Source: Falsiroseomonas sp051433195 (lineage in GTDB: Bacteria; Pseudomonadota; Alphaproteobacteria; Acetobacterales; Acetobacteraceae). From it: a DNA stretch of 64,000 nucleotides. This document shows, in pieces, positions 19,001-26,502 of the stretch (its first letter is position 1; each line of letters starts with the position of its first letter). The notes under the pieces are model-generated. The model was not told the origin of the DNA. It searched no databases and saw nothing but the letters and a program-made list of their open reading frames with translations. The DNA lies in NCBI RefSeq assembly GCF_051433195.1, contig NZ_JBHMFT010000008.1, positions 147,850-211,849 on the forward strand. Direction: 5' to 3'. A program made the translations under genes and the position numbers.

Positions 19001-19434
19001 GCCAGGTAGAACGCCGTGTCGAAGGCTTCCGAGGGATTCCGGCCCTCCTGCTCACCAAAGGACAGATAGTGCTCGAGCGGGTTCAGGCCTGCCTCGGCGA
19101 CATCGGGGTTCGAGGCGAGGTAGTAGGCCGTATCGAAATGGGGCGAAGGGTCGCGACCCTCCTGCCAGCCATAGGTCAGGAAATGCTCGAGCGGGTCGAT
19201 CCCGAAGGCCACCACGTCGGGGTTGGTCTCAAGGTACCATTGCGCGTCGTACAGGGCGTTCGGAGCCCGACCTTCGGAGTGTCCGTAGGTCGTGTAGTGC
19301 TCCTGGGCGGTCATCCCTGAGTCCGCGATGTCGGGATTGCGCAGGATGTAGAATGCTTCGTCGACCGGGAGGTGCCGGCTGTAAATCATTTGAACCAAGA
19401 TCCTGAGCTCCAAGCGCAATTTTGCCTGGCTCAT
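16072..19434 (-). CDS. Large RTX-type calcium-binding protein with N-terminal NPDV repeats
   Basis: A 1120-residue acidic protein, probably secreted or on the surface. Residues about 28-176 hold four repeats of roughly 34 residues, each built as YL-x2-NPDV...PL-x-HYL-x-YG-x2-EGR. Residues about 340-560 hold longer repeats containing AIDAANGDGALVYTA. The region about 850-910 has RTX nonapeptides (GGGGDVIIGGSGADYLYGEGG) that bind calcium. There is no N-terminal signal peptide, as expected for type I secretion, but no ABC/HlyD/TolC exporter is adjacent. The start is supported by AGGAGT upstream. Function, such as adhesion or matrix, is not deducible. Confidence 0.82.
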   Translation of the reverse strand: MSQAKLRLELRILVQMIYSRHLPVDEAFYILRNPDIADSGMTAQEHYTTYGHSEGRAPNALYDAQWYLETNPDVVAFGIDPLEHFLTYGWQEGRDPSPHFDTAYYLASNPDVAEAGLNPLEHYLSFGEQEGRNPSEAFDTAFYLAENPDVGTSGMNPLTHYLIYGEAEGRRPLPPTFAATVDADGMVVFSGTARGDLVLALDGTTARFTREGVEATVTDFDEVEALALDGLILAAEAPALSGIVVQNGVLVLGGITPGTDLSRIDAAVDVTVLVSEEVDLSGNPDLGTIDAYEVDEGVILTLSVAQAEASTVNGTYAIRDALANLLDEAEVRPVVAGAQGGVTLTDGPAVADLANLSAVVTGPLAYSAIADTVGNLVVADTVSGFIVPGTDLTVTDAASLAQLAALDATNGDGALVYTTLTGMAADLAANAGGYVAAGIDVEVQDAATIAQLTAIDAANGDGALVYTAVADSLANLIAGGEVDPFIVAGTDVAATGVATVDDLAAIDAANGDGALTCTALTDTWQRILSEEAQGFLGDVGVVRLSSYALGPMTVAQVQALLALPNLQDVSAGSIELADLTFSLADTAGNLASSAAGVADIVTLATAVGATEAARVWQAEIIHARDAEAVYSIVDGSYALANGDMAAVTAAVDLTASNLAQAGEAATILARDGATGAVTFGIRDTFANVDAIGATVRNAAVDIAVTTQSYGWPFLTTAQASTAIGYGNAGRTDIAYIRGTAAEIGSFVAANEETTGPSGLGYAFWVQDSTTAMLAAIGDGSAGRLGFMRGNPATDLEGDHRAVFVEVSGHFNVASAETFRPAAESIYATDTNGRTYYGINDVVAAYDNESATGNAVTGADHLRVTDTAASVHAAQNGLDADHSEVFSLLAARASSADSIIVSGSAGNQSIRGTMGSDVIETGADHDVVRAGGGGDVIIGGSGADYLYGEGGRDVIHAGDFAANTVYADARFRGANLISGGDDGDNLFGSVDFDIFVYEGSSRAALRAESGTTSQARDYITNFHLGDRLQFTGIDADQVQFFGGGSANAQAVEAGIVALSIRYEKNIQVLNWEGDDIVTATRILVDVADANGRFDDVADMHTVLVGSNIDVNWDGYSILYGG

Positions 19435-19804
19435 TTACTCCTGGCGTTACCTAAAGTGTCGAGGTGCTCACACTCAACAAAATTGTTAAAGATTGCTTAT
19501 ACGTTTGGCCATGATTACGTTCTTATACCGCACAGTCTTCTTGCTGAGATAAGTTGTTCATTGTGACATTGGTTCCTGGGCATTGGTGGCGCCGCATTTT
19601 CTGGAGGTGTGGTGAGCGCTGGTTGTGCCGGCGTTGCCGCCGCATCCCCGGTATTTTCCAGCACCGCCGGCAGCCGGCCTGCATCGCGAGACCGGAGGGT
19701 ATGTTCGCACCCCCCTGGTATTGATCACAAAATCCTTTGGCGGACCCGCTCGGGCCGCTCCACGCCTCGTCGCCATGCGTCACGATCCCGCATGGCCGCG
19801 CGCA
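19435..19804. other. 370 bp intergenic region between the RTX gene and an oxidoreductase gene
   Basis: The half next to the RTX gene (19435-19560) is clearly AT-rich against the local background and probably carries the RTX promoter. The other half (19560-19804) is GC-rich. It holds only short open frames whose composition (many Arg, Cys and Gly) does not look coding. It may be a remnant of a mobile element, but I see no terminal repeats that prove this. Confidence 0.4.
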
Positions 19805-20953
19805 TCACGCCACTTTCGACCAGCACGCATTTTCCTGGCTTGAGCCAACGGCCGCCGCGATGAACTGCATGCCCCGCATTCCCTCATGGATGCCCGGCAC
19901 CAGGGTGCAGGCGGCCTGGGGTGGGCGCGCCTCGCGCACGGCCGTGACCTGCTCGGCAAAGTCGCGATAGAGCTGGGCGAAGGCCTCGAGATACCCCTCC
20001 GGATGCCCCGCCGGTATGCGCGTGGCATGCGCGGCGGCCGGCAGGGCGCCGGCGCCACCGCGTCGGATCGCACGAGGCGGCTCGCCGAAGGGCGAATGGA
20101 GCAGCAGGTTCGGCTGTTCCTGCGCCCATTCCAGCCCGCCGAGGGTGCCATACACCCGCAGCCGCAAGGCATTCTCCTGCCCAGGCGCGACCTGTGAACA
20201 CCAGAGCATGCCGCGCGCCCCGCCGCCGAAGCGCAGAAGGATGTGCGCGTTGTCATCCAGAACCCGCCCGGGGACGAAACTCGCGAGATCGGCAGCGAGG
20301 CTTTCCACCTGCAGGCCGGTTACGAATTCCGCAAGGTTGAAGGCATGCGTCCCGATGTCGCCGATGCTGCCGCCCGCCCCGCTGCGCTGCGGGTCCGTGC
20401 GCCAGGCGGCCTGCTTCTGCCCGGTGTCCTCGAGCGCATTGGTCAGCCAGTCCTGCGCATACTCCACCTGAACGATCCGCAGGTCACCGAGCGTACCCGC
20501 CGCCACCATCTCGCGCGCCTGGCGGATCAGCGGATAGCCCGTGTAGTTGTGGGTCAGCGCGAACAGGGCGCGGCTGGTCATCACCGCCTGTTCCAGGCTT
20601 CGTGCATCAGCCATGGTGTGACACAATGGCTTGTCGCATATCACGTGGATGCCGGCCTGCAGGAAGGCGATTGCCGGGCCGGCATGCAGGTGGTTCGGCG
20701 TGACGATCGCCACGACCTCCACCCCATCCTCGCGTGCCGCTTCCCGCGCCACCATCTCCCGCCAGCTCTCGTAGCTGCGTTCCGGCGCAACATGCAGTTC
20801 GGCGGCGCTGGTGTGCGCCCGGGCCGGATCTGCGGAAAAGGCCCCGGCGACCAGTTCGTAGCGATCATCGATCCGTGCCGCGATGCGATGCACGCCGCCG
20901 ATGAACGCGCCCTGCCCACCGCCCACCATCCCGAGCCGCAGGCGCCGGCTTAT
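19805..20953 (-). CDS. Gfo/Idh/MocA-family oxidoreductase
   Basis: A NAD(P)-dependent sugar or inositol dehydrogenase-type protein of about 380 residues. The Rossmann motif LGMVGGGQGAFIGGVH is at the N-terminus, followed by VVAIVTPNHLHAGPAI and the EKP-equivalent CDKPLCHT; GSIGDIGTHAFNLAEF carries the catalytic His region. The start is uncertain. The best-placed start with a GAGG site 8 nt upstream is an ATA codon at 20953, overlapping the upstream stop, while the first ATG is at 20929, inside the first strand. It is the last gene of the catabolic operon running from 29706. Confidence 0.85.
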   Translation of the reverse strand: MSRRLRLGMVGGGQGAFIGGVHRIAARIDDRYELVAGAFSADPARAHTSAAELHVAPERSYESWREMVAREAAREDGVEVVAIVTPNHLHAGPAIAFLQAGIHVICDKPLCHTMADARSLEQAVMTSRALFALTHNYTGYPLIRQAREMVAAGTLGDLRIVQVEYAQDWLTNALEDTGQKQAAWRTDPQRSGAGGSIGDIGTHAFNLAEFVTGLQVESLAADLASFVPGRVLDDNAHILLRFGGGARGMLWCSQVAPGQENALRLRVYGTLGGLEWAQEQPNLLLHSPFGEPPRAIRRGGAGALPAAAHATRIPAGHPEGYLEAFAQLYRDFAEQVTAVREARPPQAACTLVPGIHEGMRGMQFIAAAVGSSQENACWSKVA

Positions 20954-22008
20954 CGCCCGAGCCTCAGCATGGCGCGGTTCGCCGCGGCGTCCGCGCCGCT
21001 CGCCGCGAAGTCGTCGAAGGCGCGCGAGGCGACCTGGATGATGTGGGCGGCGATGAAGGGCGCACCCTCCGTCGCGCCCTGCTCGCTGTCCTTGATGCAA
21101 CACTCCCACTCCAGCACCGCCCAGCCGTCGAAGCCGTACTGGCTGAGGCGGGAGAACACCGCGCCGAAATCCACCTGGCCATCGCCGAGCGACCGGAAGC
21201 GCCCGGCCCGTTGCGCCCAGGGCGCGTAGCCGGAGTAGACGCCCTGCCGCCCGGTCGGGTTGAACTCGGCGTCCTTCGCGTGGAAGGCGCGGATGCGGTC
21301 GTGGAAGATATCGATGAAGGCGAGGTAGTCGAGTTGCTGCAGCACGAAGTGGCTGGGGTCGTACAGGATGTTGCAGCGCGGATGGTTGGCTACACGCGAC
21401 AGGAACATCTCGAAGGTGGTGCCGTCGAACAGATCCTCCCCCGGGTGGATCTCGTAGCAGACATCGACGCCCGCCTCGTCGAAGGCGTCCAGGATCGGCC
21501 GCCAACGCCGCGCCAACTCGTCGAAGGCTGTCTCGATCAGCCCGGCGGGGCGCTGCGGCCAGGGATAGGCGTAGGGCCAGGCCAGCGCGCCGGAAAACGT
21601 CGCGTGCGCCGTCAGGCCGAGGCGGCGGGAGGCGCGGGCGGCCAGCTTCATCTGCTGCACGGCCCAGTCCTGCCGTGCTGCCGCATTGCCGCGCACCTCC
21701 GGCGCTGCGAAGCCGTCGAACGGGATGTCGTAGGCCGGATGCACGGCGACAAGCTGGCCCTGGAGGTGCGTGGACAGTTCCGTCAGCTCCAGCCCCGCCT
21801 CGGCCAGCGTGCCGCGCACCTCGTCGCAGTAGTCCTGGCTCTCGGCGGCGCGCGCCAGGTCGAACAGGCGGGCGTCCCAGCTCGGGATCTGCACGCCCTT
21901 GTAGCCATGTCCGGCGGCCCAGCGCGCGATGGAAGGCAGCGTGTCGAAGGGGGCCGCGTCGCCGGCGAACTGGGCAAGGAAGATCGCTGGCCCCTTGATC
22001 GTCTTCAT
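20950..22008 (-). CDS. Sugar phosphate isomerase/epimerase (xylose isomerase-like TIM barrel)
   Basis: A 352-residue AP-endonuclease-2/IolE-type barrel. Metal-site residues are visible in VCYEIHPGEDLFDG (Glu and His), ILYDPSHFVLQ (Asp, His), IRAFHAKDAEF (His) and VLEWECC (Glu). Family members isomerise or epimerise keto-sugars or inositol derivatives. I chose ATG 22008 because GGGAGG sits 6 nt upstream; ATG 22014 would be too close. It partners with the downstream Gfo/Idh/MocA gene, a common pairing in polyol and sugar breakdown. Confidence 0.87.
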   Translation of the reverse strand: MKTIKGPAIFLAQFAGDAAPFDTLPSIARWAAGHGYKGVQIPSWDARLFDLARAAESQDYCDEVRGTLAEAGLELTELSTHLQGQLVAVHPAYDIPFDGFAAPEVRGNAAARQDWAVQQMKLAARASRRLGLTAHATFSGALAWPYAYPWPQRPAGLIETAFDELARRWRPILDAFDEAGVDVCYEIHPGEDLFDGTTFEMFLSRVANHPRCNILYDPSHFVLQQLDYLAFIDIFHDRIRAFHAKDAEFNPTGRQGVYSGYAPWAQRAGRFRSLGDGQVDFGAVFSRLSQYGFDGWAVLEWECCIKDSEQGATEGAPFIAAHIIQVASRAFDDFAASGADAAANRAMLRLGR

Positions 22009-22025
22009 CCGCATCCTCCCCTGGT

Positions 22026-22943
22026 TCAGCGCTTTGCGAAATGCCGCGCATTCACGGTGCGCAGTGCCTTCAGGTAGACATTCTGCTCCGCGCCGGGAAT
22101 CAGCGTCACGTCATCCTGTGCCGAGGCCACCCAATCCCCGGTCCAGACGCCCAGCGTGCGGCCACCATCCGTCACGGGCCACAGCCGGGCGCCGCTGACA
22201 TAGTTCATCCAGGGCATCTCGCACTGCGTGATGCAGTAGGAGAAGCTGCGTTCGGTGTCGTCCAGGTGCAGCAGCTTCTCGTGCAGCGGGCTGCCGCCGA
22301 AGCGGAAGTCGCGCGTGCCGGAGACCTTGTCGCTGCGCACGCCGTCGATCATGTGCATCTGCGTGATGTCGTCGTGCCATGCGCCCATGCCGGAGAAGTC
22401 GCGGATCACCCGCCAGACGGCATCGGCAGGTCCGTCCAGCACCGTGCTGCACCACACCTTGTTCGGCTGGAAGCCCGCCCAGCGGCGCGCGCCCGACGGG
22501 GCGGTGCGGCCCATGACCAAGGGCTTCAACGCATCCCAGCCCGCCTGGAACACGTGCGTGCCGATGATCTCGACATACTTGCCGCGATCCTCCGGCGCCT
22601 CGTCGAACACCGCCTCCCACTCCGCGAAGGTGCGGTCACCATCGGTCACGGGCAGCAGGCGAACGCGCGCGACGTAGTTCTCGACCGGAAAGGCCGGCGT
22701 CTCGAAATTATAGGAGAAGGCGTAGTCACGGTCGCTGAAGCTCAGCAGCCTTTCGCGCACATGCGCGCCGTTCACAAGGTGGAAGCTGCGGATACAGCCG
22801 ACCACGTCGGAATCGAGCCCGTCCTCGATCTCCGATCTCACGATGGCCGGGTTCCAGCCCGGCAGGCCGTTGAAGTCGCGGATCACCGACCAGACCGCCT
22901 CGACAGGCGCATCGAGGATGGTGGAGGCATAGGCGCGGGCCAT
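22026..22943 (-). CDS. Tandem-domain SRPBCC (polyketide cyclase/dehydrase-like) protein
   Basis: A 305-residue protein made of two START-like SRPBCC domains. The halves match: residues 5-30 (STILDAPVEAVWSVIRDFNG) correspond to about 167-190 (STVLDGPADAVWRVIRDFSG), and RVRLLPVTDG corresponds to GARLWPVTDG. SRPBCC proteins bind hydrophobic or aromatic small molecules in a deep cavity, and single-domain relatives act as cyclases or carriers. The start is ATG 22943, 11 nt after the upstream gene. The substrate is probably related to the ligand of the Liv transporter encoded upstream (inference). Confidence 0.85.
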   Translation of the reverse strand: MARAYASTILDAPVEAVWSVIRDFNGLPGWNPAIVRSEIEDGLDSDVVGCIRSFHLVNGAHVRERLLSFSDRDYAFSYNFETPAFPVENYVARVRLLPVTDGDRTFAEWEAVFDEAPEDRGKYVEIIGTHVFQAGWDALKPLVMGRTAPSGARRWAGFQPNKVWCSTVLDGPADAVWRVIRDFSGMGAWHDDITQMHMIDGVRSDKVSGTRDFRFGGSPLHEKLLHLDDTERSFSYCITQCEMPWMNYVSGARLWPVTDGGRTLGVWTGDWVASAQDDVTLIPGAEQNVYLKALRTVNARHFAKR

Positions 22944-22954
22944 GGGATGCGTCC

Positions 22955-23785
22955 TCAGAAGGTAATGGATTTGAAGTCGCGGGTGCGGCCGCTGAGCGCG
23001 ATTTCGGTTGGCAGCCTTTCCATGGAGGAGGCGCCGTAGAAGCCGTTGATGTTCGTCGTGTTGCGCAGGATGAAGGTGGCGTCCTCCGGCGTCGCGATCG
23101 GTCCGCCATGACACAGGACAATAATGTCCGGGCGCACGCGACGCGCGGCTTCCGCCCATTCGTCGATCAGCTTCGGGCAATCCTCCAGCTTCAACGCCGT
23201 CTGCGCGCCGATCGCGCCGCCGGTGGTCAGGCCGAGGTGCGGCACCAGGATGTCGGCGCCCGCGCGCGCCATCTCCGCCGCCTCCTCCGCGTTGAAGACG
23301 TAGGGCGTGGTGAGCATGTCCTTCGCATGCGCCAGGCGGATCATGTCGATCTCATGCCCGAAGCCCATGCCGGTTTCCTCCAGGTTGGCGCGGAAGGTGC
23401 CGTCGATGAGACCGACCGTGGGAAAGTTCTGGATACCGGCGAAGCCGAGCGCCTTCAGCTCGTCCAGCAGATGGTCCATGATGGCGAAGGGATCGGTGCC
23501 GTTGACGCCGGCGATGACCGGTGTGCGCTTGACCACCGGCAGCACTTCGCGCGCCATCTCCTTCACGATCTCGTTCGCGTTGCCGTAGGCCAGCAATCCC
23601 GCGAGGGAGCCGCGGCCGGCCATGCGGTAGCGGCCGGAATTATAGATGACGATCAGGTCGATGCCGCCATCTTCCTCGCATTTCGCGGAGAGGCCGGTGC
23701 CTGCGCCGCCGCCGATGATCGGCGTCCGGCTAGCGACCATGGCGTTGAAGCGGTCCAGCAATTCCCTGCGGGTGAAGCGTGGCAT
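22955..23785 (-). CDS. Phosphoenolpyruvate hydrolase-like TIM-barrel protein
   Basis: A 276-residue barrel of the PEP-hydrolase-like / Tm-1 C-terminal family (annotated in databases as TIM-barrel signal transduction protein). Landmarks are TPIIGGGAGTGLSAKCEEDGG at the N-terminus, the GVNGTDPF loop, GIQNFPTVGLIDGTFR and a glycine-rich GLTTGGAIGAQ. It lies 2 nt after the Tm-1-like gene, and in plants these two domains form one protein. Two paralogous barrels are encoded at 29821 and 30408. The real reaction is not established for most members, so I treat the enzyme name as provisional. Confidence 0.85.
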   Translation of the reverse strand: MPRFTRRELLDRFNAMVASRTPIIGGGAGTGLSAKCEEDGGIDLIVIYNSGRYRMAGRGSLAGLLAYGNANEIVKEMAREVLPVVKRTPVIAGVNGTDPFAIMDHLLDELKALGFAGIQNFPTVGLIDGTFRANLEETGMGFGHEIDMIRLAHAKDMLTTPYVFNAEEAAEMARAGADILVPHLGLTTGGAIGAQTALKLEDCPKLIDEWAEAARRVRPDIIVLCHGGPIATPEDATFILRNTTNINGFYGASSMERLPTEIALSGRTRDFKSITF

Positions 23786-23787
23786 GG

Positions 23788-24984
23788 TCAGGTGATCTCC
23801 CGGAAGGCGGCGAGGACTGCGTCAACGAAGGCCCGGTCGTTGATCGCGGCGGGCACCTCGATCAGCTTGCGGTTGGGCGCCGGGACCAAGCCGGTACGGA
23901 TGGTCTCGAACAGGGCGGCGTCGGCCTCGGGGTCGTGGAACGGCATGCCCGGCACGTCGATGGCGGAGACGCCGCCCAGCGGCAGCAGGAAGCGCACAGG
24001 ACCCTCCATGCGGTTCAGTCGCTCCACCAGGAACTGGCCGATGGCGCGGTTCTCCTCCGGCGTGGTGCGCATAAGCGTCACCTGGGGATTGTGGATGTAG
24101 AGGTTGCGGCCGGCGAACTGCGGCGGCACGCTGTCCCGCGCGCCGAAATTCACCATGTCCACGGCGCCGACGCTGCCGACATAGGGCAGCCGCGTGCGGA
24201 TCGCGGCGCCGAGACGGTCTTCGTCGCAGGGGAAGACGCCGCCGACCAGGAAGTCGGGCACCTCCGTCGTCGTCAGGTCGATCAGCGCGGCAATCAGGCC
24301 GGAATCCGCCAGCTTCTCCATGCTGCGGCCGCCTGCGCCGGTGGCATGGAAGACATAGCACTCGTGCGTCGCGTCCAGGGCCTCGCGCAGCATGGTCACG
24401 CAGGCGGTCGTGACGCCGAACATCGTCATGCCGATGCCGGTCTTCGCCGCAGTGGCGGTCGCGGGCGGCGCGTGCAGCGCCATGCCGGCGGCGGCATGCG
24501 CGGCGTTGGCGATGACGCGGCGCGAGATCGGGTTGAGCCCCGCAACATCCACCACCGAATACATCATCGCGAGGTCGGTCGGCCCGACATAGGCCGCGAC
24601 GTTGCCCGATGCGACCGTGCTGACCATCAGCTTCGGCGTCCCGATCGGCAGCGCCCGCATCGCCTGCGTCACCAGCGCGGTATTGCCCGAGCCACCGAGG
24701 CCAAGCACCGCGCCGATATCCGTGCGCGCCGAAAGCCAGCGCGTCAGCGCCTCCGCCATCGCCGCCACCGCGGCGCCGCGGTCGTCGTGACCGAGCACGG
24801 CGCCCGCGCCCTGCGGGTGGTGCGCCGCGATCTCGGCGGCAGGCACATCGGCGCCCTCGCCCGGACCCTTTGTGCCCACATCCACCAGCACCGGTTCCGC
24901 ACCCGCCTCGCGCAGGCAGGTGGCGGCAAAACGCAGCTCCTCCGCCTTCGTGTCCATCGTGCCGATGACATAGACCCTTGCCAT
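23788..24984 (-). CDS. Tm-1-like ATP-binding protein (UPF0261)
   Basis: A 398-residue UPF0261 protein related to the N-terminal domain of tomato Tm-1. It starts with the family pattern ARVYVIGTMDTKAEELRF, has a GLGGSGNTALVTQAM nucleotide-loop region, and a FHATGAGGRSMEKL motif typical of the second subdomain. Bacterial roles are not well defined; association with the TIM-barrel partner suggests joint action on a carboxylate. ATG 24984 follows a GGGAGAGG site. It lies 14 nt after livF, inside the same operon. Confidence 0.86.
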   Translation of the reverse strand: MARVYVIGTMDTKAEELRFAATCLREAGAEPVLVDVGTKGPGEGADVPAAEIAAHHPQGAGAVLGHDDRGAAVAAMAEALTRWLSARTDIGAVLGLGGSGNTALVTQAMRALPIGTPKLMVSTVASGNVAAYVGPTDLAMMYSVVDVAGLNPISRRVIANAAHAAAGMALHAPPATATAAKTGIGMTMFGVTTACVTMLREALDATHECYVFHATGAGGRSMEKLADSGLIAALIDLTTTEVPDFLVGGVFPCDEDRLGAAIRTRLPYVGSVGAVDMVNFGARDSVPPQFAGRNLYIHNPQVTLMRTTPEENRAIGQFLVERLNRMEGPVRFLLPLGGVSAIDVPGMPFHDPEADAALFETIRTGLVPAPNRKLIEVPAAINDRAFVDAVLAAFREIT

Positions 24985-24998
24985 CCCCGCCTCTCCCC

Positions 24999-25700
24999 TC
25001 AATGCCCGCCGCCGGCAACGCCGAGGTAGCGGCGTTGCAGGTCTGGATCTTCCGCCAGGCGCTTCGCCGGCATGGTCGTGGCGATGCGGCCCGTCACCAT
25101 CACGGCAACCTCCTCCGCCACCTCGGTCGCAACGCGCAGGTTCTGCTCGACCAGCAACAGGCCCATGCCATCCGCCGGCAGCCCACGCAGCACTTCGATC
25201 AGGTGGTCGACGATGACGGGGGCAAGGCCCTCGCTCGGCTCATCCATGATCACCAGCCTGGGGTTCATCAGCAGCGCGCGCGAGATGGCGAGCATCTGCT
25301 GCTCGCCCCCCGACAATTCGGTGCCGCCATTGCGGCGGCGCTCCGCGAGACGCGGGAAGGTTTCGTAGACCCGGTCGATGGTCCAGCGCGCGCCGCGGGT
25401 CGCGACAAGGCGCAGATGCTCGTCCACGGTCAGCGACGGAAAGGTGCGCCTTCCCTGCGGCACCAGCGCGATGCCACGGCGCGCGATGCGGAATGGTGGC
25501 AGGCCGCCCAGCGATGTCCCGTCCAGGCTGATGGCGCCCTCGCTGGCCCGCACCAGACCCATCACGGCCTGGCACAGCGTGGTCTTGCCCATGCCGTTGC
25601 GGCCGACGATGGCGACGGGCGCCGCGCCGATGCTCAGGGAGACGCCCTGCAGGATATGCGCCTGCCCGAAGCGGACATGCAGGTCGCGGACCTCCAGCAT
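24999..25700 (-). CDS. livF: Branched-chain-type ABC transporter ATP-binding protein LivF
   Basis: A 233-residue cytoplasmic ATPase. Walker A is GRNGMGKTT, the signature motif is LSGGEQQML, and Walker B with the catalytic Glu is LVIMDEPSEG. Length and lack of a C-terminal extension fit LivF. It pairs with LivG, whose stop overlaps its start by one base (TGATG). The transporter need not carry amino acids, since Liv-type systems in this group also import aromatic acids, urea and amides. Confidence 0.9.
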   Translation of the reverse strand: MLEVRDLHVRFGQAHILQGVSLSIGAAPVAIVGRNGMGKTTLCQAVMGLVRASEGAISLDGTSLGGLPPFRIARRGIALVPQGRRTFPSLTVDEHLRLVATRGARWTIDRVYETFPRLAERRRNGGTELSGGEQQMLAISRALLMNPRLVIMDEPSEGLAPVIVDHLIEVLRGLPADGMGLLLVEQNLRVATEVAEEVAVMVTGRIATTMPAKRLAEDPDLQRRYLGVAGGGH

Positions 25701-26446
25701 CAGTGCCCGCCCCCGAGATAGATGGCCAGCACCACGGGGTCCGTCGCGATCCGGTCCGGCGGCGCTTCCACCACCACCTCGCCGTCCTTCATGACGGTGA
25801 CGATGTCGGCCGCCGGCAGCGCGATGTCCATGTCGTGCTCGATCAGGATCAGCGTCAGCGTGCGCGGCAGGTCGTGCAGCAGCTTGAGCAGCTCCGGGCG
25901 ATCGCCTGGCGAAAGGCCGGCCGCCGGTTCGTCCAGCATCAGCACGCGCGGATCACCGGCCAGCGCCATGCCGACCTCGAGCTGCCGGCGCTGGCCGTGG
26001 CTGAGGCTGGAGACCTCCGCCGCCAGCAGGTGCGACAGGCGCATGCGCTCCGCCAGCTCCCGCACCTTGGCGAGCGCCTCGTCGCACGGCGCGGGACGGC
26101 GGAAGGAGAAACGGTTCGGTCGCGTGCCGCGCACGGCGATGAACAAATTGTCCTGCACGGTCAGGCCGTTGAACAGCAGCGAGGTCTGGTAGGTGCGTCC
26201 GATGCCCAACCGCGTGCGCTGGTGTGGCTTCAGCCGCGTGATGTCGGTGCCGAACAGCGCAATGTTGCCGGCGGTTGGTGGAAAATCGCCGCAGATCGTG
26301 TTGAACAGCGTCGTCTTGCCGGCGCCGTTGGGGCCGAGCACGGCGCGGCGCTCGCCCGGCTGCACATCGAAGCTTAACTCGTGCAGGGCCTGCAGGGCGC
26401 CGAAGCGGCGGCTGACGCCGCGAAGCGAGATGGCCGGTGGGTTCAC
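25700..26446 (-). CDS. livG: Branched-chain-type ABC transporter ATP-binding protein LivG
   Basis: A 248-residue ATPase with Walker A GPNGAGKTT, the LivG-type insertion around GIGRTYQTSLLFNGLTV, signature SLSHGQRRQLE and Walker B VLMLDEPAAG. I propose GTG 26446, because no in-frame ATG precedes the first strand and the longer frame into the binding-protein gene is spurious. The start has only a weak ribosome site, so it is not certain. It sits 57 bp after the solute-binding gene. Confidence 0.88.
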   Translation of the reverse strand: MNPPAISLRGVSRRFGALQALHELSFDVQPGERRAVLGPNGAGKTTLFNTICGDFPPTAGNIALFGTDITRLKPHQRTRLGIGRTYQTSLLFNGLTVQDNLFIAVRGTRPNRFSFRRPAPCDEALAKVRELAERMRLSHLLAAEVSSLSHGQRRQLEVGMALAGDPRVLMLDEPAAGLSPGDRPELLKLLHDLPRTLTLILIEHDMDIALPAADIVTVMKDGEVVVEAPPDRIATDPVVLAIYLGGGH

Positions 26447-26502
26447 GATCTGCCAGTGCTGGACATGCAGGGCCGGCGGCTGCCGGCCCCTGTGGAAGAA
26501 AA

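Noticed and set aside
19523..19783. Short minus-strand frame in the RTX upstream gap
   Set aside because: Cys/Arg/Gln-rich with no domain and no ribosome site; may be relic DNA but is not supported as a gene.
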